From contig JAQISU010000003.1 in assembly GCA_029339505.1 (NCBI GenBank), positions 18,731,001 through 18,795,000 on the forward strand: 64,000 bases of DNA, given 5' to 3'. This DNA is from Unio delphinus. Lineage: Eukaryota; Mollusca; Bivalvia; Unionida; Unionidae. Positions 54,620-64,000 of this stretch are shown here, piece by piece. The position numbers were made by a program, and so were the translations under genes. A model generated the notes under the pieces. That model was not told the origin of the DNA. It did not search any database and worked only from the letters and a program-made list of their open reading frames with translations. How positions within the stretch are numbered: position 1 is the stretch's first letter; each line of letters opens with the position of its first letter.

Positions 54620-55808
54620 ACATATTCTATAACATATTATTTTGGCAAAGTTTTTTTTTGTTTTTGCCTCCCATGCGTTATGGATAATATAATTAAAATC
54701 ATTTACTTTCTTTTCAACTGTGTAAGGACCAAATAATTAGCCTGATGTTGGTTTTCTGGTACGGGAATTAGAGCCAGAACTTTATCACCAGTCTGCAAAG
54801 TTTTTCCCTTTGTATTTTAATTAAACCTTAATTTCATATTTGACGGAATAGAGTGCAGACTAGTATACTTACAATTTGAAACAATCGAGAAGATTAATTT
54901 CTGTATCTTCATTAGAAAGAAGTTTCTCTTTTAAGAACGTTAGTAGTCCTAGCACAGTATTTCCAAAACTATTTTGAAGTGACTGAATCCTAAAGATGTG
55001 TACGTGGCCTCAGATTCTTGAACTGACTCCCAAACAGCAAGCAATATATATGAACGTCTTCATCCCAATCAATTACCGTATCAAAACGATACAACCGAAT
55101 TATATCTTTCAATGTTTGATGAAATCTTTCTAAATTCCTTGGCATTCAGGGTGATCGGCAGTAAATATGAATTATTGGATAATACTCCATACAACACGTA
55201 CTGAAATATTCCATATATAAACTTTTACCTTTGATCATATTGAATAGATTCGGTTAAATTAAGCTAGAAAAATGATTTATCCTATTGGTTTAGTTTGAAA
55301 ATTCTTTAAAGAAATTGCCTCTTGCAATCTTGTAGACGCACAAATTTTGGTCAACATGTATTGGTTACCTGGCTTGGTCTTAAGCAAGAAACCGACACAA
55401 ACAACCATTATTGTGCTAACTGGTTCATCATTTGCAGGAATGGGTTGCAGGTGAGCCTTAGGTTTCTTCTGATTGGAGTTTCCTTTCATATGACAAGTCT
55501 AACAAGATCTGCAGTATTTACAAACACCACTTTTAGTTTTCGGCCAATACAAGATAAGTTTTATTGCGTCCTAACTGACCATCCAAATAAATGTCATGGG
55601 CCCGACTTAAAATGTCTTGTCTGTACGATTTAGGAATTACAATATGATAGTCAATTGACCTCAATTCATCATCAGATACCTCGGGTGATTTCCATTCTTT
55701 CGTAACAATCCTAATGTCAACGGAAACACAACCGAGTTCTTCTGTGGCTTCAGTTTCACTAATGGTCATTGAAACAAACATGAGATTTTCATACGTGTTG
55801 GAGGACAA
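54620..55808 (-). pseudogene. Gypsy integrase, broken
   Basis: Minus strand, in order: DYHIVIPKSYRQDILSRAHD followed by IYLDGQLGRNKTYLVL (zinc-binding His region) and VCKYCRSC. The core region has NQYMLTKICASTRLQEAISL; the position where a catalytic Asp is expected (TIMVVCVGF) reads Val. The late core is LERFHQTLKDIIRLYRF (55,080-55,140), with the Glu. DWDEDVHIYCLLF follows, and the C-terminal domain has LQTGDKVLALIPVPENQ (54,745-54,810). Several frameshifts and stops. It precedes RT, the diagnostic oddity of this element. Confidence 0.85.
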
Positions 55809-55899
55809 GTGATTGTTTTGTGTAGTCCTGATTAGAATAAAGAGAATGAGTAGTTAAAAGATGATCACTGTGATCAATACCTTCTGAATGATCCACACA

Positions 55900-56260
55900 T
55901 TGATTGAACGTAGGCTCACCAGAACCAATTCCTGTTTCACGTCATTATCAAGCGCTTTCCTTGCCATACCTCTAGTAACTGCACATGCTGGGTATAAATC
56001 AAGGAATTATTTGTCCATATGATGAACGTTCTGATCCAAGCAAGGCTTTTCAGTTACAAACGGATTAACTACAACATGATCTACAGCTCGGTCTTTGCCT
56101 AGTACATAAAGGAACGCTTCCCACTAAGTAAAGAAAACACTATTCCGACTGTCATGGGTCCTGAGACTAATTCTGATGATAAATCCACACAATTCGAGAG
56201 GATTATAAACAAAGCCTCACCACTCTCCTCTCTGATTAAGAGCTCGCTCATTAGAAGAAG
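55900..56260 (-). pseudogene. Gypsy protease-region remnant
   Basis: Minus-strand fragments DLSSELVSGPMTVGIVFSL, LGKDRAVDHVVVNPFV and LDLYPACAVTRGMARKALDN occur in this order just upstream of integrase. They resemble the end of a retroviral-type aspartic protease domain and the linker after it. The catalytic Asp-Thr/Ser-Gly is not seen. Confidence 0.5.
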
Positions 56261-56699
56261 ACTTTTCATAGAAATCAAAGTACACGATAATTAAAAAATA
56301 GGAGAAATTATCTTGTCCCTTAAATGTTTAATAGAGATTGGATTGTCCGAATCCCCAGTAGTGAAATAGAACCATTCGACATGAATGGCTTTAATTTTTC
56401 CATTATAAAATCAGACAGGTTTATTGGACCCAACAAATTTATTATTTTCTATATATGACGTTGACCATGACTTCTAAAAAAATAATTGCATTTGGATTAG
56501 ATCTGCCTTGATTATGTTGCTTATTTTTCAGTTTGTATCAATAACGTGTCATCTCTTCTTACAACGTGTATACGCAGGAAGAGATAAGGAGGTATGATCA
56601 ATTTTATTAGAAACTTGCTTTCCAAACGATTTGGCAGATTAAGATTTGGAAGGGATCATATTATGCGGAAACGTTTTCCAGACGAATGATGAATGAAAA

Positions 56700-56939
56700 T
56701 CTTCCTCACAAAAGACACTTTATGAGCTATTGACGCAAATCATGAATTCTTCTCCTAATATGCTCTATCTGACAGTTTCGTAATCTTATTAACAATTTTA
56801 ACAGAGCATCATCTATCAAACTGTTGTGTATTTCCCATGCAAATTCGACATTGTCAGTTGATTTTCTAGAATTTATTAAACCTGGTCGATAGGTCTCAGA
56901 TACCATCTTATAACCCTTGAAGATATATTCCATAACCAA
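56700..56939 (-). pseudogene. Gypsy Gag capsid fragment, SCAN-like
   Basis: The minus-strand ORF has YIFKGYKMVSETYRPGLINS and RKSTDNVEFAWEIHNSL, the helix pattern of the SCAN-like capsid C-terminal domain found in Gmr1-type Gag. A zinc knuckle is not found. It lies upstream of the protease remnant, as expected for Gag. Confidence 0.6.
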
Positions 56940-57559
56940 AACCTAATCAGCACTCGTAGTAGTGACAGTGAAATGTAAATATCACGAGCTTTGCCAGTAA
57001 GTACACATAGTGACAGTGCTCTTTATGCCATTTCAAAATTTCAATATTTTTCTCAAAAGGAACAAAACATTGATCTAATTCTTTATCATTTATAGAGGGC
57101 ACTTACTTGACATTTCTGAAAACATCAAAAGTGGGGAATTTTTTTACACTTGTCAGCTCTGAGTCTTTTTAAAACTAATTTGAAATTCCATTTGTTTCGT
57201 TTTCTCTTTGCATTTTCATTAGCCTATCATCTTTGTATTCCTCAACTGCATTGGTTGTACTACCCTCTCCCTTTCCATTTGTATCATTTCTATCGGAAAT
57301 TGAACCTGTCTTATCTCTAATCCCATCTCTTTATCTGTACTTTCATGTTCAAAATTTTGAACCATCGTGGGTAGAATTCAAAACAAGTTTCTATTCTTTA
57401 GATGATATTGTAAAATTGTGTTGCTTTCACTAAAGATGTTTAAAATGTTAAATAATAACTAGATTTAGAAAATTACAAAACAAGATGAATAAAACTTTCA
57501 ACAACAAAAATAAGATTTTCTGAAATATTTTAGAGAAATTCTTATCCCAAAGATGAGCG

Positions 57560-57800
57560 TCCATTCTATGTTCTTAAAATAAGTAACAGAAAAACTAAAA
57601 AGCGACAAGTTTTGTAAAACTCAGCAAATAATTTATTTCCCTACAATAAAAATTGAAAACGAAAAGAAAATAAAAACTAATGATATTGCGAATCAAATCC
57701 CAAAATAATCCAATAAATACAGACAGGAGTCCTAGTAGCCTAAAGTCCTCAACAAAATTCAGTAGAAGTTCAGAATAAATCCTTGCAACAATTTATCTTT
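57560..57800 (-). repeat. Gypsy 5' LTR remnant
   Basis: Shares AATAATTTATTTCCCTACAA, TAATGATATTGCGAATCAAA and CAACAAAATTCAGTAGAAGT blocks with 53,010-53,165. Only about 240 bases remain recognisable. Confidence 0.55.
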
Positions 57801-58638
57801 GATTTTTTTTTCCATTCACTAATCCCAGCATCTTGCGTCCAACCACCATCTCCAGGCCCATATCTTAATATCAAACCTTGAATCTTTGATACGTAATATT
57901 GTCATCTCACAGCATCAACAAACCTTGTGAAGATGTCGCGACACCAAGCTTGTTATCCAGTACAAACTATTTTTATCAAGTTTATCCAATACTGTATACA
58001 CCTTGAAAATACTGTACATGTACACACAGCTGATATCATAAATATATTTCCGTGACAAAAGAAAGGACAAATTATTTCCTGGATTTCATCAATTATTACA
58101 AGTTGAATATTGTAGTTTTCCAGTTCCTTGAACGTATTCACATTCCAGACTTTAGCAGTGTACAATGAAATTGTTTGAATCATCGCTTGAAATACTGTAC
58201 CTTTTAAAAATCTGCAATGATTTTTCGTATTAATTAAATAACAGCTTTGTATGCCTGTATTACTAGATACATTTTTCATCTCATGCATAAGTAAAATGAA
58301 AACCCAAATATTTGTAAACGGTTCTTTTTCCCATCAAAGCCCAATTTCCTTTATTTTTATTAAAGACACGTTTCGGAACACAATTTGATTTGTTTTCATC
58401 TAAAATTACTATTATTCAAGTTTTAAAATAAGTTATTCTATGACATCCAGTTTGGATTGAAGTCTTCAGGAGTCTCAGTCAGAATAGGCTGTATAGATTT
58501 CGAAAGCTGATTTATGTCAACGCCATTTTACTCCTTAGCTTTAAATTTATAACCGCTTAACGCTAGTGTATGCAGTATGGCTAAAACTTATGCAGTAAAT
58601 AATATTATTTTAATTCTCTTTGAAATAAAATTATTCGC

Positions 58639-58672
<34 letters not shown>

Positions 58673-60540
58673 TGGATTATCTAGCTCAAAGCTTCAGCAT
58701 CCATATATTTACCTCATTAGGGTTTTTGTACACGTATGCTGGAGCGCCTAATTGCAACGTCATTTGATCAGTCGCATATCTTGTGAGGATAAAGTTATTG
58801 GGGATGGGTTCCTCAAACAAACAGCTATTATCACATTACTATTGACAAGTGCATGCACGTGTCAGTATGGCTGAAACTTATGTTTTAAAAAATGAACTAA
58901 AATTATCAGAAATGCATTACATACATAAGTATGCACATACATGAATGTAGGAGTACAGATGTTGCTAGGCACTGGCAGTCCGATCTCAATAGATAACAGC
59001 TAGTATAGCTATGTGTCATTTAAGCACTATAAAGATGTATTGAATCAAAAAAATAACATATTTCTTGGCACATTTCAATTCTCAAAGCAGAAATACTTAT
59101 TACTTGACTTAACCATAAAATGGGTTATTCTGGCGTGCCTATTTTTTTTCAAAGCTGAAATGATACAAGAACATATAATACCTAGAATGGTTTTTCCAGG
59201 ACTATGTACTACTTGTCATTACAAAGTACTGTGTATAGATATGTATATAATAAAACATGGAATGGCTATTCAAAATGAGGTAGTTTTTCCCATTGACTAA
59301 TATAGTGAGATTTTTTCTTCATATATTTTTTTTCACGTATTTTTCACCTTTTATTCATAAAGAGTTCTCAGTGGCCTCTTCAGTTACTGTGTATTATTCC
59401 TAATCGAGACAGTGTATATTCGAATCACAATAAAGGAAAATATTTATCTCTAATATAAATTGTGGAAGCGTTGAGATAAGGTTGGGTTGTTCATTAAATT
59501 GAAAGTCAATATTGCGCTGTTTTTGTCAAATATAAATATAAACTACGCATGATTGTTTGAACTTTAATTTGGTTTGTAAACGTATTGTTAACAACATTAT
59601 CAAGATAGTCGTTGTGGATATGTTGGATGTCAAATTGTCATCATTTCTGACTAGCCATCAGATGATCATTAGGAGTATTTTAACAATATACCTATGTTGA
59701 TATGGGCATTATTATAGAAAAGTAGAGATAAGTATATGTTACTGCATTTTGTATGAGAAAAAATGCACGACCTTTGGCTATTTTCAATTACCGAGTCTTT
59801 CGCGTATATCTTTTGCTCGCTTGCAAGTTTGATTCGTAACTCAGTGATCCCGTGCATATAGTTAACTTTATTATCTCTGCTTTGAAACGGACGAAACAGC
59901 ATGTTTAATTTTCTCGCAAAATAATGAAATAAATGGAAAGCAAGCTACAGCGTCTGCTACATAAGCAAAGATGCTGGTTTACAATCAAACAGTTCATAAT
60001 AAACCATACCACGTTTTAACACACGTGTCGTGCAACATAAAGCAGTGCAATATGGAAAATACTAAACGATTCTGACAGTGTAAGTTACTGGAGAAAAGAA
60101 ATGAGCATTTAATAATTTGTAATTATCTGAAATTGCGTTTGTGCACTAGTTTCCATTAGAGCTTCTATAATCGGATTGAATTATAGATGCATATGCTACA
60201 GTTCATTATAGTGGAATGGACCCGCTATTACGTCAGATGCTTCCTTCACAATTGTAAATCTCAATACCTGGAAAGGAAATGGTTACAGCATACAATGATC
60301 TGTAAGTATGTAATAATTTAGTGGAATTTAAAATTTCTCTGAGTATATAATAACCTGAAAAGTTTTTAAACCTGATGAGCTCATATACCCATCCTTTCTG
60401 CATTAGCCGCTTTTAATCTTGACGTTTTCGGGTTTACTTCTATTTATTCTCAAAGAAATATGTAGCCATAAATGCCTGAATGTCATGAAAATACAGTCAT
60501 GAATCAGTTCATATTTATCGTCATTACCATAAAAAGAAGC
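57801..60540. other. AT-rich non-coding DNA
   Basis: (ATT)11 lies at 58,638-58,671. AGTATGGCTAAAACTTATG near 58,573 recurs with one change near 58,863, a weak direct repeat. No gene recognised. Confidence 0.45.
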
Positions 60541-60784
60541 GGGACCCGAGTGGCCGAGTGGTCTAAAGCGCTTTACGTTACGGATCACTGCTATCTCACC
60601 TCTGTCTGCGTGGGTTCGAGTCTTGGAATCCGCCAATGTGGGTGTATGAGAAAGCTTTCCTGTAGCTTCTCGTGGGTCGGTGGTTCTTATTGGGGTTTTC
60701 CAGGGTTTCCTCCACCATTAATACTGGCCGCCATGTGTAGCCTATGTTGTGCTAAAAAATGGCGTTAAACCCCACAACAACATA
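60541..60784 (+). mobile_element. SINE-B copy
   Basis: Head GAGTGGCCGAGTGGTCTAAA, B box GGGTTCGAGTCTTGG, body GGTCGGTGGTTCTTATTGGG, end ATGGCGTTAAACCCCACAAC plus a CAACA tail. It is the best-preserved SINE-B copy here. Confidence 0.9.
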
Positions 60785-62408
60785 ACAAGGAGCAAATTTT
60801 AAAGTAAATTATGTTTCTCCGAGAATACATACCAAATCACATTACTTTAGGAATACAACCCTACTAAAGGACTGAAAGCGTCGTTCCCTTTACATCTGGA
60901 AACAACAAAGGGCAATAACATTTGCCCATTATTTCCATTTGCTACCGCCAGGTGTCGATAGTTTTTTTAGATTGAGCGATATAATAAAAAGGATGCTTGA
61001 ATGGTAGGGTGGTTGAGAGGGATTTCAAGTAATGTGACTAGGCAAGTCTTCTCGCGGAATGTAAATTTGCTTACATATTTGCTTTCTCCGTCAAAATACG
61101 TTTCCCAATTGCATCAACTTGGTAGAATATCTAATAGGAGGAGGGAATACAGAGAATTCGATCGTTGCCTCGTGGTATCGTTCTGGAAAATGATGACTGA
61201 CTTTCCCATGAGAAAAATAATCCCTTCTCCTAATTATATAAGCAAAACAGCCCGAGGCCACATAATATGTGACCCCTTCAAATTGTTAGAACGGTATTTT
61301 TCTTAGGTTCAAAATTTCACTGGCGAATCCAGCGAACCTGGTAGGCTGTGCTAATTGTTTTAAATGCGTTTGGTTCCCATGAGATTTTCCGTAACCGGAC
61401 CTAACGGATTCAAGGTATGCTTTTGTAAAGCTAAATCTCTGAGATAAAAGTTTGAGAAGATTGACTCTGCATGACAGGCATATACTATATTAATGATCGA
61501 AACGTTACTTTCGAAAGCGAGGATTGTAGAGATCCTTGAATTTTATGAGCAGTAACCTACATAGAAAAACTCTGATCTTATGAGACCTCCGAGTATGCCA
61601 ATCATGTAACCTATTCTGCCACGAAGCAACGGCTTGAGGGGTGGTATCCTATTCCCCAGCTTTCACAGGAAGAAAGAGACGCTAACGCATGCCACGACTT
61701 GTTACTGTACATTTAAAGTAGTGTTTAAGTGCGAGACAAAAAATCTAGTTATCGAGCTGTCTGTGGAAGAGACCTAGTGAATGACGACTCTGACTAACGA
61801 CAGACTGTAACTTATATTTGGCAACAAAGCCTGACTGTGTCAAGAGGACCACCAAAACAATCAGATCTGAACTGAAGATAATGAAAAGGGCGAGTGTCCC
61901 TCTTACACTGCATACTGAAGCTAAAGCTATCATGAAACGTATTTTGTATGATAATAAAATTGTCAGCAATTAGGGCCAACTGGTTATCGTCGAAGTGCGA
62001 GGGGAAAATGTCGGACAGTTGAGGGATTGAAGCACTCAGAGAGATGATGCTATTGATATGGCTCTATTACTTGAAAGCACGACACTTTTCTTTTCTTGTA
62101 AGGCTTCAGACTGGAACTCCTTCCTACTCTCTGGATTCTCTCCACAATCAAAGGATTAAATTGTTTGTCTCAAAGGTTGTCCAGACAGGAGCTGAGCGTG
62201 GAAAAGAAAAACGGGACGGGTTGAAATTCCTCGATTGATGGAGAGACCTTTGTGAAGGACTTGGCCTCTCCTGAATACAGTGTCGATTAAGACAAAGCGT
62301 CCGCCGGATATGTCTGATTTGTGCGTTCATATGGAAATTGTCGCATCGACAGAGGTGATGATGATGTTTGTCCATCGATGTCGATGAGGACCATTCAATG
62401 TCATCAAT
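60785..62408. other. non-coding DNA, no gene seen
   Basis: Somewhat less AT-rich than the rest. The part after about 62,180 may be the 3' UTR of the minus-strand LINE fragment. ORFs at 61,001 (101 aa) and 61,745 (74 aa) are unrecognised. Confidence 0.4.
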
Positions 62409-62660
62409 TCATTGAGGGTGGGTCCGGAGATGGCTGATTAGTCCGATCCGGGCCCGGAATAGTCTGTTGCAGTGGGGACATGGATGTGCAGGTTGTTGAC
62501 TGTGAATTGCAGAACTGTTGTTCCTGGATTTGCGCAGATCACGTTTCTCAGCTGCGTCCACCAGTCTTTTGTGCTCAAAGGCTGCCGCACCGGCATTAAC
62601 TTGACTGCACCAAGCAGATCGATCAGCAGCGACACTCTCCCAGCTGTTAGGATCAATGCC
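62409..62660 (-). pseudogene. LINE C-terminal zinc-finger fragment
   Basis: An 83-codon open minus-strand frame with no ATG: GIDPNSWESVAADRSAWCSQ, then AAFEHKRLVDAAEKRDLRK, ending in a C2H2 finger, HPCPHCNRLFRARIGLISHL, and a stop at 62,409. This is the standard C-terminus of a group of endonuclease-RT LINEs. Everything upstream of it in the element is missing. It is uninterrupted, so it may be a young truncated copy. Confidence 0.75.
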
Positions 62661-64000
62661 TAGTGTGATAAATTATGGTGTTATAAAATATAAGTGATTT
62701 GTGGCTCGTTTAAACATAATTTTCACACTTCTCAGCATTAAATATTAACTTTTAGTGGTTCATGTCTATACCAAAGGTCAACAAAGTAAGATATATTTCA
62801 GTACATACATGAAGACATAAAGGACTTGTAGGGTTGCATCAATGCTAGGCACAATAAATATGTATATGAATGTTTTAATATCACGTTCGTGATATTTTAG
62901 AGTATTAATATATTAATAATTTGGGTGATTGTGATTGGCACTTACTTCGTGCAGGTTTGTATTCCGTTGTCAATGGTGGTCCAAATTGGTCTTTTTGGTC
63001 GTTGTGGTTTTGTTCCCTTTTAAATCGTCTAACACTATTTTGCGTAGTATATTCATTTTCTGAGATAAAGAATTTAATTCCGACTTGAATATCTTCACGT
63101 CAAGTGTCCAAATACTGAGAAATTCCACTACCAAACTATTTGTATAAGTGCGATTCACAATTCACCCACCATCATACTTTTGAGCGTTTCTAACGTGTTG
63201 TTAAGTATCATTCGAACCACTCGTGTGTTTCCCTCACGCACTTACGACCTATATTCTTCCCATCGGTCTACGCGTAAGACCAATGGGTCTCAAGGGTATA
63301 AATACCAGTCGTGTGCAGTGTTTTGCAACATTCAGGCAGTGAACGTTGAGCAGGCAGGACCGGGACAGCAGCTATACAGAGTGAAAGCATGGGATACAGT
63401 GAGATAACTGCTACCATTTAGGAGTACCAACATATAATGGACCCATACGAGTAGCAAGGAGCATTAGTATCGAGTTTATCTCTACTATTAGACTTCACCA
63501 CTGATTTTCCAGCCACCAGATAGACTACTGTAAAATCAACACGATGCTGAACATAGAAATGCCTCCACGTGGCAAACCAAGATGGCCGACTAGGCACATG
63601 GCGGGGGTGGAGTAGAAAACGTTTCCAGAACCAGTGTTCAGCAAAGTAGAGATACAATTTAACCAGACAGCAGGGATAACAAAGGCTGCATGAGAAACTC
63701 TGTGGCTTCCTCCTGCTGCATCCCGACAAGACGAAGCCTGCGGAGAAAGATGTGACGTCACATTGCCATTTCACTTGCCTGAATAATAGGGGACTCATTT
63801 GGTTACGAGTACCCCTCTTTGAATAACTATTTCGTGGCCCTAAAAAGCTGATATGACTAATTTTGGTACCTCCAGCAAAATTCATAACTAAAAACAAACT
63901 ACCATTGACTACACTACTATATGTCGTTTAGACATTTTAATTTTCTAAATTTGTTAGGGACTTAATTTATGTACACTTATGTACTAGATTTTTAGAACAA
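62661..64000. other. non-coding DNA with a possible TATA promoter near 63,297
   Basis: No gene is recognised. The ORFs at 63,418-63,897 (159 aa, minus) and 63,525-63,761 overlap in different frames and show no domain. The promoter-like patch has its own entry. Confidence 0.4.
63275..63340 (+). promoter_or_regulatory. candidate TATA promoter
   Basis: GGGTATAAATACC (TATA at 63,297-63,303) is followed about 35 bases later by an initiator-like CATTCAGG near 63,334. A CCAAT lies at 63,280-63,284. The flanks are less AT-rich than most of the window, which makes a chance TATAAAT a little less likely. No coding exon is recognisable downstream. It could be a host promoter or an LTR. Confidence 0.3.

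Noticed and set aside
58573..58880. Direct repeat AGTATGGCTRAAACTTATG as LTR or terminal repeat
   Set aside because: Only about 19 bases match; flanks differ, and no element lies between.
60541..60620. tRNA gene
   Set aside because: A and B boxes are those of a SINE head; the same body and tail follow at three loci.
63418..63897. 159-codon minus-strand ORF
   Set aside because: Overlaps another ORF in a different frame, has no recognisable domain, and has a composition like the surrounding non-coding DNA.

Overview
The window is AT-rich, microsatellite-laden, non-coding animal DNA that is packed with transposable elements. No complete host gene is visible. Polinton, Gmr1-like Gypsy, LINE and tRNA-derived SINE copies, plus long (GA)n, (TA)n and (ATT)n tracts, suit an invertebrate metazoan. 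My best guess is a bivalve mollusc, but that is inference from element style and not from a diagnostic host gene.

The main feature is a decayed Polinton/Maverick (adintovirus-like) element at about 19,844-33,189, bounded by ~150-bp terminal inverted repeats. From left to right it carries: a coiled-coil protein, a small basic protein, the double-jelly-roll major capsid protein, a core/pX-like protein, an adenain-type protease, a coiled-coil plus beta-rich protein, a two-segment membrane protein and a jelly-roll minor capsid protein split by foreign-looking ORFs. Next come, on the minus strand, a NUMOD4-HNH-NUMOD1 endonuclease and a Cys-rich zinc protein. A protein-primed-type family B DNA polymerase runs directly into an SF1 helicase and a short HNH domain on the plus strand. 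A convergent minus-strand pair follows (retroviral-type integrase lacking its catalytic core, and a zinc-ribbon/phospholipase A2-like protein), then the FtsK/HerA packaging ATPase. Nearly every gene has frameshifts or stops, so this is a fossil, or partly a victim of homopolymer sequencing error. Together the parts describe a virus-like element: capsid (MCP, minor capsid, protease, ATPase), genome copying (PolB-helicase), integration (integrase) and possible entry or maturation functions (PLA2-like).

Left flank, 1-19,700: mostly unannotatable AT-rich DNA. It holds a ~147-bp degenerate tandem repeat (about 1,880-2,590), a ~50-bp tandem repeat (10,741-10,936), three SINE-A copies, one SINE-B copy and several microsatellites. 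There are two weak exon candidates, at 1,572-1,697 (minus) and 18,181-18,189 (plus).

Right flank, 33,200-64,000: a reverse-strand LTR family occurs five times or more. One copy (33,316-36,310) is broken by three nested insertions: a SINE, a 1.65-kb unknown segment and a LINE 3' tail. A second Gypsy copy (about 52,970-57,800, minus) preserves Gag, protease, integrase and reverse transcriptase remnants with integrase BEFORE reverse transcriptase, the order of Gmr1-like Gypsy elements. A 5'-truncated CR1/L2-type LINE lies at 49,054-51,024, with other LINE fragments at 37,225-37,842 and 62,409-62,660. A 49-bp minisatellite (39,868-40,165) and a stepwise compound tetranucleotide array (45,170-45,316) complete the picture.
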